Part shown: positions 54,477 to 63,064 of the stretch, in pieces
How positions within the stretch are numbered: the first letter of the stretch is position 1
Layout: each line of letters starts with the position of its first letter
Assembly: GCF_002913745.1 (NCBI RefSeq)
Contig: NZ_PPCG01000039.1
Location: 29,691 to 93,690 of the forward strand
DNA: 64,000 nt
Reading direction: 5' to 3'
Source of the DNA: Campylobacter concisus
Lineage (GTDB): Bacteria; Campylobacterota; Campylobacteria; Campylobacterales; Campylobacteraceae
Translations under genes and position numbers: made by a program
Notes under the pieces: model-generated
Databases searched by the model: none
The model's input: the letters and a program-made list of their open reading frames with translations, nothing else
Told to the model about the DNA's origin: nothing

Positions 54477-54684
54477 ATTCGCTCCTTGTGTTAATCTTTT
54501 TAAGGTTTTTAACACATTGCTTTGACGTGTTAAAATTTTCATCAAAAAATACTCGCTCTTTATGCTCGCCTTTTTTACCGATGTTAAAACCCTCTACTGG
54601 GCGGTGATAACCCATAACTCTACTCCATACGGTGCATCTGGTGCGCTGTGCTTGTATGCCTTGTAATATCTCACTGCTTGTCAT
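54463..54684 (-). CDS. Short protein like the C-terminal end of anaerobic ribonucleotide reductase NrdD
   Basis: 73 residues from the ATG at 54684, with GAGGAG upstream. MTSSEILQGIQAQRTRCTVW followed by SRVMGYHRPV and FNIGKKGEHKERVFFDE is strikingly like the C-terminal tail of class III NrdD in this group. The glycyl-radical site itself is not visible, so this piece cannot be an active enzyme by itself. It overlaps both the holin gene (54671) and the endolysin (54476). Possible roles: regulator of host NrdD or an unrelated zinc-binding protein. Confidence 0.6.
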   Translation of the reverse strand: MTSSEILQGIQAQRTRCTVWSRVMGYHRPVEGFNIGKKGEHKERVFFDENFNTSKQCVKNLKKINTRSEYGRF

Positions 54685-55003
54685 CGCCAAACTCCTCGTG
54701 TTTAAAATTTCCGCCGTAGTTGTCATAGCCATCGTATCTCCTTCCAGCCTTGCTTGATACAAAGTCTCTAACAAATATCAGTGCCTCACTTCCCATCCAA
54801 GCACCCACACCACAAATCGCAAAACTCACGTGTTCGTCCTTGGCAAAAAAGTAAGCTATCTCATAAACTACATATGCACTAAAACAGCCGTCCCACGTTC
54901 GTTTGAGTAAAATTTTTATACCTCCACCACCATTTTTTATAAAAGCGGTGATAGAGCCTGCACAACCTATGATTAATACATAAAACAAATAGTGCAATTC
55001 CAC
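54671..55003 (-). CDS. Holin-like protein
   Basis: 110 residues with two to three membrane segments (YLFYVLIIGCAGSITAFI, CFSAYVVYEIAYFFA, FAICGVGAWMGSEALIFV) and a polar C-terminus. It resembles phage holin superfamily II members. It sits between the spanin genes and the endolysin, where a holin is expected. Confidence 0.65.
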   Translation of the reverse strand: MELHYLFYVLIIGCAGSITAFIKNGGGGIKILLKRTWDGCFSAYVVYEIAYFFAKDEHVSFAICGVGAWMGSEALIFVRDFVSSKAGRRYDGYDNYGGNFKHEEFGDDKQ

Positions 55004-55005
55004 GG

Positions 55006-55230
55006 CTATGCTCTAAAGATACTAATTATCTTTGCCGGGCTCAATAGAACATTTACTACACCCTGAGTGATGGCCAACGCTGTGAGCTTCATTTCTTCAT
55101 TGTAAAAAATATTGCCGTAAAGGCGGTACAGGGCGATACTAAACACAACCATAAATAAACCACCAAGTAACAGCACTAAACAGCGCCTAATTTTGCTTTT
55201 TGCTTTTGGTAGTAGCTTAATCTCACTCAT
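55006..55230 (-). CDS. Second small membrane protein of the lysis cassette (holin/antiholin)
   Basis: 74 residues: basic N-terminus (LLPKAKSKIRRC), then two hydrophobic helices (LVLLLGGLFMVVFSIALY and LTALAITQGVVNVLLSPA). It may be a second holin or an antiholin. It lies 2 bases before the other holin gene and overlaps the Rz1-like gene by 8 bases. Confidence 0.55.
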   Translation of the reverse strand: MSEIKLLPKAKSKIRRCLVLLLGGLFMVVFSIALYRLYGNIFYNEEMKLTALAITQGVVNVLLSPAKIISIFRA

Positions 55231-55510
55231 TTTTTTCTCCCAATTTTGCTACCGATGCACTAGATTGCGGTACATTTGCATGCACGCATTGCTTTAGAAG
55301 ATCTTCGCAGGCTTTAAAATACTCTGCTATCTTTTTTTGATTGTCTGGATCGCTTCTGTCTCGCTCTGGTTTTTGTGGCATTTTGTCAATGCAAGATACT
55401 GTGATATATACCTCTTGATATTCCGTTTGCTTAATGATTTGCGGCTCTTTACTCGCACAGCCTGAAAATATAGCGACAAGAAAAAGCGTGATCTTAACGT
55501 GCCAGCTCAT
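55223..55510 (-). CDS. Rz1-like outer-membrane spanin lipoprotein
   Basis: 95 residues from the ATG at 55510, preceded by GAAAGGATATTTG. The signal ends in the lipobox IFSGC (Cys18). The mature part is Pro- and Lys-rich and acidic at the end. Its start overlaps the end of the Rz-like gene, the classical Rz/Rz1 relation. The longer frame without this start would lack a proper signal. Confidence 0.75.
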   Translation of the reverse strand: MSWHVKITLFLVAIFSGCASKEPQIIKQTEYQEVYITVSCIDKMPQKPERDRSDPDNQKKIAEYFKACEDLLKQCVHANVPQSSASVAKLGEKNE

Positions 55511-55871
55511 CAAATATCCTTTCGCAACGCTCCAGCTTCTCTTCGCAGCTTTGCGTAACCAGTGGCTTGATACCATCAAATTTGCTCCTAGCTTTTTCTT
55601 GTGTCTTTTTTACATCAGGTTTTTTTATTTCAAGCTCTTTAAATTTAGAATTCTGCAACTCGATCTTTGCGTTACACGCCTCGAGATTTGCTTTAATAAC
55701 TGTGCCAATTGCCTCTTTTAATACCAGCTCGTTTTGTGCTTCTTTTAGTTCAGCCTTAGCGTCTTTAATACCACCTTTTAGACTATAAATTTCAGCTCCA
55801 AGTCCTAGCATTACACCCATTAACCCACCAATTACGATTAGCCAAAGTTTATTTGCAATTAAGAAATTCAT
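55494..55871 (-). CDS. Rz-like inner-membrane spanin
   Basis: 125 residues: one N-terminal membrane helix (LWLIVIGGLMGVMLGLGAE) and a periplasmic coiled coil (AKAELKEAQNELVLKEAIGT) with four Cys. It would couple with the Rz1-like lipoprotein to fuse the membranes at lysis. It overlaps both neighbours. Confidence 0.7.
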   Translation of the reverse strand: MNFLIANKLWLIVIGGLMGVMLGLGAEIYSLKGGIKDAKAELKEAQNELVLKEAIGTVIKANLEACNAKIELQNSKFKELEIKKPDVKKTQEKARSKFDGIKPLVTQSCEEKLERCERIFDELAR

Positions 55872-56356
55872 TCTACTAGCACCCAGTCATTAACAAGAAC
55901 GTCTGTTTGGCTAGCAAGCCACGGCACGATCTTATCGTCAGCCGTCTTCATATCGATGTGAGGACAATAATCAATCTCCTCCCCCTCACCAAAGATAGAT
56001 AAAAGCGGTTCACGATTTGCGATAAATTTAGATCCTTTGACTAAAAATAAAAACATCCCTTTGCCATTCCAGCCTTTGCGAGCTACCTTTTTACCCTGTT
56101 TTAAAAAACGTATTGCAGAGCCAAAATCAAAACCTTCGGAGATGTTTTGATAGGCGGCTTCAAAAAGATTTTTAGGCGACCACGAGATGTAGCCGTCAGA
56201 ATTTGGATGATTTTTCTTACTATCAGCATACTCTATAAGATAGCCCTCATCATTTGGATTTTCATCCATAGGCACTTCCCAGCCACGTAGCTTATTGTAT
56301 TCTCCACGACTCATTGGCATAGCTTTAATCTCTTTCATTCCTATGTACTTTTGCAT
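55868..56356 (-). CDS. Tad2-type (DUF2829) anti-Thoeris protein with extra N-terminal domain
   Basis: 162 residues. The C-terminal half is the DUF2829/Tad2 pattern: FDFGSAIRFLKQGKKVARKG, WNGKGMFLFLVKG, CPHIDMKTADDKIVPWLASQ, TDVLVNDWVLVE. Tad2 binds the cyclic ADP-ribose signal made by Thoeris TIR proteins, and so blocks that defence (family knowledge). The N-terminal half (PMSRGEYNKLRGWEVPMDEN, DGYISWSPKNLFEAAYQ) is a phage module often fused to it. Late position in the lysis cluster is surprising for an early-acting inhibitor. It may instead be carried in virions. Confidence 0.8.
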   Translation of the reverse strand: MQKYIGMKEIKAMPMSRGEYNKLRGWEVPMDENPNDEGYLIEYADSKKNHPNSDGYISWSPKNLFEAAYQNISEGFDFGSAIRFLKQGKKVARKGWNGKGMFLFLVKGSKFIANREPLLSIFGEGEEIDYCPHIDMKTADDKIVPWLASQTDVLVNDWVLVE

Positions 56357-56379
56357 TGTGTTTCCTTTGTTTGATAAAA

Positions 56380-56411
56380 TTTATAAAAAAATACAGCCGT
56401 CAATAGACGGT
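56380..56411 (-). terminator. Minus-strand terminator in the late operon
   Basis: On the minus strand, CCGTC-TATT-GACGG (56410-56397) is followed by CTGTATTTTTTT. It stands after the 56444 gene and before the Tad2 gene, so it would separate the structural genes from the lysis genes. Confidence 0.55.
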
Positions 56412-56443
56412 AACTATGGCCACCAAATTCTTTATGGATAGCT

Positions 56444-57070
56444 TCACTGTTTAACTCTCTTAAATGGATTTACGCACCACACACTCTTAAGATACTCTTT
56501 GTCGTCTGGCTGCATAAATGTATCTTTGTTGTGTTCGTTCATCTCTGCCACGTCCATAAGCTTCCAGCCTACATAAATACGGCAATAAAAGCCACTTAAA
56601 AAGCCTTTGTAGCGGATCGTTTTGAAAAGTCCAAAACGAGTGCGTCCGTCTTTTAGCTTGCACGTTACTTTACAAAAGTCGCTTATCACTCCGCCGTTGC
56701 TTGTTACTTTTGGATTGCCTTGCACTCTTATGCTTGACGGCTCTATTTCGCTCACTTTTACGCCGTTTATTCTGCTTGAAAAATAGCCGATGCGATTTCT
56801 ATATAGCCATAAAAGACGCACGAAATACGTCCTATTCTTGCCGTTTGGGTAGTGTTCTTTACGCCATCCGCTATCGCCGTTTATCGCCGAGTTCTCGCCG
56901 TCGTAGTAGTCGCTTGCGTCTTCAAACCACTTAGCCCACTTTGGCAAGTGTTCGCTTTGCTTATTGCAAAAGAGTAGAGCAATCGGCGCGATTATGTAGC
57001 CAAGTATCTCGAGCGGTAGCTCAATAACTACAATACAAAAGAGTTGCAAAAGCTCTTTAAATTTAAGCAT
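56444..57070 (-). CDS. Phage protein with N-terminal membrane segment (DUF7338-like)
   Basis: 208 residues. Hydrophobic start (LQLFCIVVIELPLEILGYII APIALLFC in two parts), then WAKWFEDASDYYDGENSAIN with aromatic-rich WRKEHYPNGKNRTYFVRLLW and IRVQGNPKVTSNGG. I recall this family from unrelated phages (DUF7338), with unknown role. It may modify the envelope or be a packaging accessory. It is not a tail protein by sequence. Confidence 0.5.
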   Translation of the reverse strand: MLKFKELLQLFCIVVIELPLEILGYIIAPIALLFCNKQSEHLPKWAKWFEDASDYYDGENSAINGDSGWRKEHYPNGKNRTYFVRLLWLYRNRIGYFSSRINGVKVSEIEPSSIRVQGNPKVTSNGGVISDFCKVTCKLKDGRTRFGLFKTIRYKGFLSGFYCRIYVGWKLMDVAEMNEHNKDTFMQPDDKEYLKSVWCVNPFKRVKQ

Positions 57071-57207
57071 TACTCATCCTTTTTATCTTTTGGTTTTTCT
57101 TGCTCTTTTGCTTTATACTTAGGGCATTTTGGGCACTCGCTCCAAGTGCAGTTACCCTCTCTATCAAGCTTACTAGCACAAACATTACATCTTTTTACTC
57201 TTGCCAT
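57070..57207 (-). CDS. Small zinc-ribbon protein (45 residues)
   Basis: ATG at 57207 with AAAAGGAG upstream; the stop overlaps the next start (TAATG). Four or five Cys in ribbon spacing: C7-x2-C10 (KRCNVCASK), C20, and C25-x2-C28 (SECPKCPKY), then a Lys/Glu tail. Probably a metal-binding regulator or adaptor. Confidence 0.6.
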   Translation of the reverse strand: MARVKRCNVCASKLDREGNCTWSECPKCPKYKAKEQEKPKDKKDE

Positions 57208-57218
57208 ATCTACTCCTT

Positions 57219-57563
57219 TTATTCTTGTTCTTGTAGCTTCTCACGCTCTGCTAAAAGGCTTTTATACTCATTTCTTAGATTTTCAAGCACTGAAGCGTTG
57301 CCTATGATTAGAGCGTGCCTTATATCATCCTTGCACTCTGTTATGTCCGCTTCAAGCTGTGCTAGTTGTTTAGCTTTTTCATCTATCTTTGGCGAAACAT
57401 ATATCATCTTGCCATCTTTGATACTGTTTGCGCCTATGGCTAGAGCTTCTTGCCAAGCTTCATCACTGATTTTTATATTTGGCTCTGGTATGCTTTCATG
57501 TATTTCATCGTCGTAGTAGCCTAATATCTCGTTTGTCTCTTTATCGTAGTTTGCATACTTCAT
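57219..57563 (-). CDS. Tail-fibre assembly-like protein
   Basis: 114 residues. Starts MKYANYDKETNEILGYYDDE and has IPEPNIKISDEAWQEALAIG, as in phage tail-assembly chaperones and DUF4376-type proteins that follow a tail-fibre gene; the C-terminal half is a coiled coil (ITECKDDIRHALIIGNASVL, then EYKSLLAEREKLQEQE). It directly follows the fibre gene in the operon. Confidence 0.55.
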   Translation of the reverse strand: MKYANYDKETNEILGYYDDEIHESIPEPNIKISDEAWQEALAIGANSIKDGKMIYVSPKIDEKAKQLAQLEADITECKDDIRHALIIGNASVLENLRNEYKSLLAEREKLQEQE

Positions 57564-57573
57564 TTATTCTCCT

Positions 57574-58515
57574 TTAGTAACCTATCGCTATCCAATGAAA
57601 CTCCCAGCCAAGGTCAATACTCTCATTAGGCGTGTATAGAGCGTATGTAAAACCTCTTTTTGTTATATAGTTTGTTTTTGCATATAAATTTCTATTTTGG
57701 TTAGCCTCACTAGCATGAGCATCATCGCCAACGGCAGTGTCATTAATATGTGATGCAACAGTTAAGCACATGTTTGGGAATGCAATAGGAAAGTTTAAAG
57801 CCGCTTTTATCTTTGTAGCATTTGGAGGGTATTTACCAACTTTCCCCCACTGAATGATTAGACCATTTGGTAGTTTGGTATATCCATTCTCTTGCTTACT
57901 AACTTCAAAGTCGGTTTTTAGAGCGAATTTATTATTAGCCTCTTGCTTGGTGTATGCGTCGATCTTGTCATCTTTATTTAAAAAAGTCTGCTCGCTCCAC
58001 TCTTTGCTAGCAAAAGCACTCCATATCTCCTTATTTTCACTAGGATTTTTATTTGTATTCTCGCTTTTTGCTTGATAGAGCTTACCGTTTAAAACGCTAA
58101 TGGCACCAGCAGGATACTCTAATGTAGAGCTCCAAGGGGTTATGCCATTTTTATGTATAGTGCTAAATTTTTTATCTATTACCCCTTTTGCTTCATTTAA
58201 AAGATCCATTATTTTTTTAGATGAATATGTAGAGATTAACCCCTTTGTATCATCATTTATCACGCCACTTTTTAAAACCTCTTCTATTTGAGCCTTTAAA
58301 GTATCAAAGGTTACTACTATTTGAGCTACCTTATTATATTTACCATCAAAATCATTCTTACTCTCATCAAACAAGGCTTTATTAGCATTAAAAGCCTCAT
58401 TTACCCTTTCTATGCTAGCCTTTATCTCTCTTAGCTCATCAGGCTCTATCTTTTCAAGCCTTTTACCTATCCCTAAAATTTCCTTACAAATTTGAGTAAA
58501 TTCTTTATCAGCCAT
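57574..58515 (-). CDS. Tail fibre protein
   Basis: 313 residues. Helical N-terminal half (ICKEILGIGKRLEKIEPDEL) for attachment, then a YAKSENTNKNPSENKEIW-like repeat region (KLYQAKSENTNKNPSENKE). The C-terminal knob is of the gp53 type: PNGLIIQWGKVGKYPP, ALNFPIAFPNMCLTVAS and the end WEFHWIAIGY. It probably mediates host recognition. The knob is the part most likely to differ between related phages. Confidence 0.72.
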   Translation of the reverse strand: MADKEFTQICKEILGIGKRLEKIEPDELREIKASIERVNEAFNANKALFDESKNDFDGKYNKVAQIVVTFDTLKAQIEEVLKSGVINDDTKGLISTYSSKKIMDLLNEAKGVIDKKFSTIHKNGITPWSSTLEYPAGAISVLNGKLYQAKSENTNKNPSENKEIWSAFASKEWSEQTFLNKDDKIDAYTKQEANNKFALKTDFEVSKQENGYTKLPNGLIIQWGKVGKYPPNATKIKAALNFPIAFPNMCLTVASHINDTAVGDDAHASEANQNRNLYAKTNYITKRGFTYALYTPNESIDLGWEFHWIAIGY

Positions 58516-58518
58516 TTT

Positions 58519-59202
58519 TCACTCTCCTAAAATTTTCTTGCTCATTAGCCTATCAAGCGCTCTTAAATCCTCTCTATCGGCATATTCGCCGTTTTGATGG
58601 GCGACAAAAAGATATATAAATTTCCTATATCCAAGCTCGCTACTATTTAAAAATTTCTCTGGATGCTCTAAGCTATCATTTTCGCCATAGACGATATTTG
58701 CCATGTAGTAATCAAGTCTTTTTATAAAATTTTCATCCCATGAGTAGTAAGGATCAAGGGCATAATCTATCTCGTATGGCTTTAGCCAGCCCTTTACTCT
58801 AAGCGCCTGCGTTAGATCACACGCCCTTTCATCAAAGTTATTTAGTTCATATTCGCTCAAGCTTTGCAGATAAAATTTATGGTATTTTGCATAAAACTCA
58901 GCGTGTGCTCTTTTCTTGGCTACGCCGTAAATAAGCGCCTTTATAAGTGCTTCGTCAAGAAAATCAACCCTATCACTTTCACTTTTTGGCGTGTTAAATT
59001 TCCTCACAAAACGTCTTTTGTCTATGTGATATAAAATATCAAAATTTCTATGATCTATCTCTATCATCTCAAGAGGCGTTACTGCACGCGATATATCTGC
59101 TGCTGTCTCTTCTACCAAAGATTTTAGTTCTTCAAAGTTAGGGGATCTTATATCTCCCCTAGTTGCTACCTTTAAACGCTGCAAAAACGCCTCATAGTTC
59201 AT
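58519..59202 (-). CDS. Head-proximal protein of unknown function
   Basis: 227 residues. All helical, rich in Tyr, Glu and Lys (EFYAKYHKFYLQSLSEYELN, LDYYMANIVYGENDS). No family is recognised. Its place between the capsid and fibre genes is where a head-tail connector or adaptor would be expected. Confidence 0.5.
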   Translation of the reverse strand: MNYEAFLQRLKVATRGDIRSPNFEELKSLVEETAADISRAVTPLEMIEIDHRNFDILYHIDKRRFVRKFNTPKSESDRVDFLDEALIKALIYGVAKKRAHAEFYAKYHKFYLQSLSEYELNNFDERACDLTQALRVKGWLKPYEIDYALDPYYSWDENFIKRLDYYMANIVYGENDSLEHPEKFLNSSELGYRKFIYLFVAHQNGEYADREDLRALDRLMSKKILGE

Positions 59203-59203
59203 C

Positions 59204-60127
59204 TTAAACCTTTAAATTTTTAAGCCATGCAAAGGCTACTGGAGTGCATACGCGAAGAGTAAATTCGCTAATGATCTCTTTTTCGATAGCATCGTTGCTA
59301 GTTGGAAGCTCTCTAGTTGTCATCGGACGCCAATTCACTTTAAAGATATCATCAGACCTAAATGCGATGATCTCATTTTGCTCTAAGAATGGATTTAGCA
59401 TAACCTTTACATCGCCGTAGCTAGTTCTAATGGCAAGTAGATCCTCTTCAAGGTATTTTTGCGTGATGTTAGCCTGCTTTATCTTGTCTAAGATATCAAG
59501 CAACCTATCATTTTGCTTATCATTTACCATTAAAAATTGATAAGGTCTGCCCTTGCTCCAGCCGATCTTTAGCAGGTCTCTTATCATTTGCATAGTTAGA
59601 TCAGCACTGCTTGCATTGATTGTGTTGTTTGCAGTAGAAAAGCTCTTTAGACCGCCACACTTGCCAACAGCTGGAGAAGAGCCACTATTTACCCTTTGCA
59701 CCGCAGCTTGACTTGATAGTAAAATTTTCTCTATAGACTTTTTATGTTCAACCGATGCCATCTCGCCTTGATTAGCTAAGATGCCTCTGCCAGCCACATC
59801 TTTAGCTGGCTCTTGTGATCCGGAAACACCATAAGTATTTTTCACTATTTGAAAGTGATTGCTTAGCGCACTGCCAACAAAATATTTAGCTGTCGCTTTT
59901 ACTCCACCCTCTGCGTGTGCATTAGCCATGTCACCATCAGGCAACTCATCATAAAACCACTTGTGACCAACTGCCACGCTGGTGCTTCTATCAGCTGGTG
60001 CAGCCGTGCTTATCGCACTATAAAAAGGCGTTGATTGCCATCCTATTTGTTTTATCGTATTTTCAAGCATTACGCCCTTACTACCAAAAGCCTCTTCAGT
60101 AGTTACTAAGCCAGTTTTTATAGCCAT
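59204..60127 (-). CDS. Major capsid protein, SU10/DUF5309 type
   Basis: 307 residues. The pattern fits DUF5309 (SU10 major capsid, HK97 fold): SAISTAAPADRSTSVAVGHK, WFYDELPDGDMANAHAEGG, YGVSGSQEPAKDVAGRG, then the late ELPTSNDAIEKEIISEFTLR. Preceded by the scaffold genes and portal. Start at 60127 has AAGGAG. The protein has a typical size. Confidence 0.82.
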   Translation of the reverse strand: MAIKTGLVTTEEAFGSKGVMLENTIKQIGWQSTPFYSAISTAAPADRSTSVAVGHKWFYDELPDGDMANAHAEGGVKATAKYFVGSALSNHFQIVKNTYGVSGSQEPAKDVAGRGILANQGEMASVEHKKSIEKILLSSQAAVQRVNSGSSPAVGKCGGLKSFSTANNTINASSADLTMQMIRDLLKIGWSKGRPYQFLMVNDKQNDRLLDILDKIKQANITQKYLEEDLLAIRTSYGDVKVMLNPFLEQNEIIAFRSDDIFKVNWRPMTTRELPTSNDAIEKEIISEFTLRVCTPVAFAWLKNLKV

Positions 60128-60140
60128 CTTTACTTACTCC

Positions 60141-60656
60141 TTAAAATAATCTTGCATACAAGGCTTGTCTTTCGCTGTCGCTAGCTTCACCCTTGTTTAT
60201 CTTGCTAATGAGCTCTTTTGTGCCCACACCTCCACCAGTTCCTCTTGCTATGTCAAATTCATCATCGTCGCGGCTCGCTGCCTTACCATGAAAGTATTTT
60301 AAATAGACGTTTTCAATGCCCACTGGATTAAGCAAGACATCGCCCGCACCAGGATTTTTCTCATCGATCTCTAAGATCTTATCCGTGATCTTTTGCATAT
60401 CGAAGTCTGGATAGCTCTTTCTAAAATCTGCCTGCATCTGTGATAGTTGCGTAGCTTGTTGCATTCGTTTAAAATCAGAATACTCCTCTTTGCTAAGCTT
60501 TACATCCTCATCATTTGGCACAGCTGGCGCTTTTGCCTCGCTAACTTCTTGAGGCTTTTGACTATCTTTTTGACTAGCTTGCGCCTCTTGCGTCTGTGTC
60601 TCTTCTGCAGCCGCCAGCCCCTCTAAATCTTGATCATAGATCTCACTTAAATCCAT
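60141..60656 (-). CDS. Scaffold-like protein
   Basis: 171 residues: acidic and Gln/Ala-rich N-terminus (EETQTQEAQASQKDSQKPQE), then an amphipathic helix region (EYSDFKRMQQATQLSQMQAD) and a basic C-terminus (LISKINKGEASDSERQALYA). Low-complexity acidic start plus helix, placed directly before the capsid gene, is the pattern of phage scaffolds. No protease domain is seen. Confidence 0.6.
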   Translation of the reverse strand: MDLSEIYDQDLEGLAAAEETQTQEAQASQKDSQKPQEVSEAKAPAVPNDEDVKLSKEEYSDFKRMQQATQLSQMQADFRKSYPDFDMQKITDKILEIDEKNPGAGDVLLNPVGIENVYLKYFHGKAASRDDDEFDIARGTGGGVGTKELISKINKGEASDSERQALYARLF

Positions 60657-61192
60657 TACTCATTACCTCCTAAATTTAAATCCTTTGGCTCATTTGGCTT
60701 AGATGCGCTCTCAGCTCTATTTTTCTCAGCCTTCTTTGACGCCTCTTTTAACTTTTTATTTTCACTCTCAAGTTGTGAAATTTTTTGAGTTAGTGCTAAA
60801 TTTTCACCAGCTGCCACGCTTAAGCGCTCTTGCAAGCTTGCACACTCCTCTTTAAAGTGCTCCGATTCGCCTCTAACATCTAAAATTTCAACTCTCAAGC
60901 GCTCACACTCATTTGTAGCTTTAGCTAGCTGTGGCGCTAGATCTTGTGTGCTAGATGAGCTCTTTTTCATCTCAGCCTCTGCTGCCTCATTTTGTGGCAT
61001 ACTCTCCCACTCTTGCTCACCTATAATGCTTACGGCGGCAAAGCCACTCTCATTTTTAGATCTAACCACGACATCGCCGATACTTCCGCCACTGATTTGC
61101 CCCTCATCTTCACCTTTTTTATAGATGCTAAGCCCATTTGTTGCCAAAGCGACGATAACACCAAGAACCTCGTATTTGTCCCTATATGCCAT
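60656..61192 (-). CDS. Coiled-coil phage protein near the capsid genes
   Basis: 178 residues. Short N-terminal globular part (MAYRDKYEVLGVIVALATNG, GGSIGDVVVRSKNESGFAAV), then a long coiled coil (CERLRVEILDVRGESEHFKE, ENLALTQKISQLESENKKLK). It may be a second scaffold or head-decoration protein; unassigned. Overlaps the next gene by 1 base. Confidence 0.5.
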   Translation of the reverse strand: MAYRDKYEVLGVIVALATNGLSIYKKGEDEGQISGGSIGDVVVRSKNESGFAAVSIIGEQEWESMPQNEAAEAEMKKSSSSTQDLAPQLAKATNECERLRVEILDVRGESEHFKEECASLQERLSVAAGENLALTQKISQLESENKKLKEASKKAEKNRAESASKPNEPKDLNLGGNE

Positions 61193-61304
61193 TTGCTCTC
61201 CTTTAAATTTTTGATTATTTTATTTATCCACATCCTAAAAAACATACAAACTTTGGTTACGCGAAATTTGCAACAACGCATAGCGATGCAAGACGACGCG
61301 ACGC

Positions 61305-62996
61305 CTATACGCCACCATTTGCCAAGGCCGCCATCTCCATATCCTCTTTACTAGGCGTTTCTTGCATCTGTGCTTCTTGTTCTGCTTGCTCTTGCAAAGC
61401 AGCTTGTCCTGCTTGTTCTTGTGCGGTCTCTTGCATAGCCATCATCTGCGCTACTGCTTGATCGATCTGCTCTATTGGTGCATTTTCACCAAGGATTAAA
61501 GTTAGCACCTCTTTGATTATTCCGCCTGTAATTTGTGGTGAGCTTATTTGATTTTGCGCAAGCACGCCAAGCAAGCCATTTAACTGACCTATCTTCACCT
61601 CATTTGCTATCGTCGTGCCAAAATTTACTGAGACATCAAAGTCCAAACGATTTGCTTTTCTATCTGCTACAGTGCCGATCGCTTCTATCACACTCTCATC
61701 TTCAGTTATCTTTATAAACTCATCATCGCTAACAAAGCGATAAAGTAGCTCCACAAAGTGCTGTGCATAGCTTGATAGCATAGTCTCAAGCAGTGTTTGC
61801 ATCATACTTTCTATCCTCATTGAGCTAGCAGCATTTACAGTTTGTAACGCACCCATCGCACGGCGATCACTTGGTCCAGTTTGCCCAGTCATTACGCTAT
61901 TTACACCAGTTGCTATCTCATACTCTTTACTAAGCATAGCGATCTCTTCGCTTAGTTGGTATGTTGGAGGCACTGGAAAAGGCATTATCGCATCGCTTAC
62001 TCTAGTGTTCATATCAGTTTCTACTCTAATGACCTTCTTTCTGGCCATCACATCGCTTAGCGCCACCGCTCCTTTTGTCTTATCTACGATAAAGGATGGA
62101 TCTATTTGATTTTCGGTGATATCTATCTTTTGATTACGCTTGATGTTGTATTCTTTTTGTATCTCTTTTACCACCTCTGGCACACACGAGCCATATACTG
62201 CATTTTCACTCTCACGCAAGCTTTCATCGATGCTAGGCATCGCATCTATGCAGTAACCAAAGTGAAATGGCAATGTGGAAAATCTAGCCTCTCTTACTAA
62301 AAAATCATTAGCAAAGCTCTTTAACTCCCACATTTGACGGCCATTTACATATATCTTTTTATAGATATCTTTCATTTGCACCCTCTGGCTCCACTCTGAT
62401 TTTGAGCCTAAGATGCGATCTTTATCTTTGCTTTTGTAAAATTTAGTTTTTATTTTTTCTTCGACTTGGCGAACTGATTGACGCCATTTGTAGCAGACAT
62501 ATTCTATGTCATTGATATCACTTGCATGCTTGTCAAATGCTAGATCGGTGATTGGTATAAAACGTGTGGCGATATCGCCTTGCTCTTTGTCATAGAATAA
62601 ATTTACTATGCCAAGAGGTAGATAAAGTGCGCTCATGACAGCTTTGCCTAGGCCAACTCGGTGCTCTTTTTTCTTCCATCTATTTTTTAGCACAGCAGTA
62701 AGTGCGTTTTGTAAGATTAGATCATTGTCGCTTCTACGCCCAACGCGGGTGATCTCTATTGGGCAGCGATCACTCATAAAGCTTGTTTTAAAAATCGCAT
62801 GAATGATAAAAATGGTGGTTTTTATTAGGGGGATGTATAGCTTCGAGCGGCTTCTCTCAGAGTTTTTTCGTTTTGAGGTGCGGTTATCTTCACCATCATA
62901 CTCGGCACGAAATGCCCGCTCACACTCTAAAAATCTATTTTTATGTTGTTCAAGATCGCTAAATGCTCGCTCGATTAAATTTAAGTCCTCATTCAT
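61305..62996 (-). CDS. Portal protein
   Basis: 563 residues. N-terminal KLYIPLIKTTIFIIHAIFKT, then ALYLPLGIVNLFYD, IPITDLAFDKHASDINDIEY, and SVMTGQTGPSDRRAMGALQT, a pattern of podovirus portals that bind the head-tail connector; Gln/Ala/Glu-rich C-terminus. It forms the ring through which DNA is packaged. It precedes the scaffold and capsid genes in transcription, the standard order. Confidence 0.82.
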   Translation of the reverse strand: MNEDLNLIERAFSDLEQHKNRFLECERAFRAEYDGEDNRTSKRKNSERSRSKLYIPLIKTTIFIIHAIFKTSFMSDRCPIEITRVGRRSDNDLILQNALTAVLKNRWKKKEHRVGLGKAVMSALYLPLGIVNLFYDKEQGDIATRFIPITDLAFDKHASDINDIEYVCYKWRQSVRQVEEKIKTKFYKSKDKDRILGSKSEWSQRVQMKDIYKKIYVNGRQMWELKSFANDFLVREARFSTLPFHFGYCIDAMPSIDESLRESENAVYGSCVPEVVKEIQKEYNIKRNQKIDITENQIDPSFIVDKTKGAVALSDVMARKKVIRVETDMNTRVSDAIMPFPVPPTYQLSEEIAMLSKEYEIATGVNSVMTGQTGPSDRRAMGALQTVNAASSMRIESMMQTLLETMLSSYAQHFVELLYRFVSDDEFIKITEDESVIEAIGTVADRKANRLDFDVSVNFGTTIANEVKIGQLNGLLGVLAQNQISSPQITGGIIKEVLTLILGENAPIEQIDQAVAQMMAMQETAQEQAGQAALQEQAEQEAQMQETPSKEDMEMAALANGGV

Positions 62997-63064
62997 AGAC
63001 TACTCCGTTTTTACGTGTAGTCTAATCTATAGCTTTCCTAAAAAACGTATAAAACCAAAAAGTT

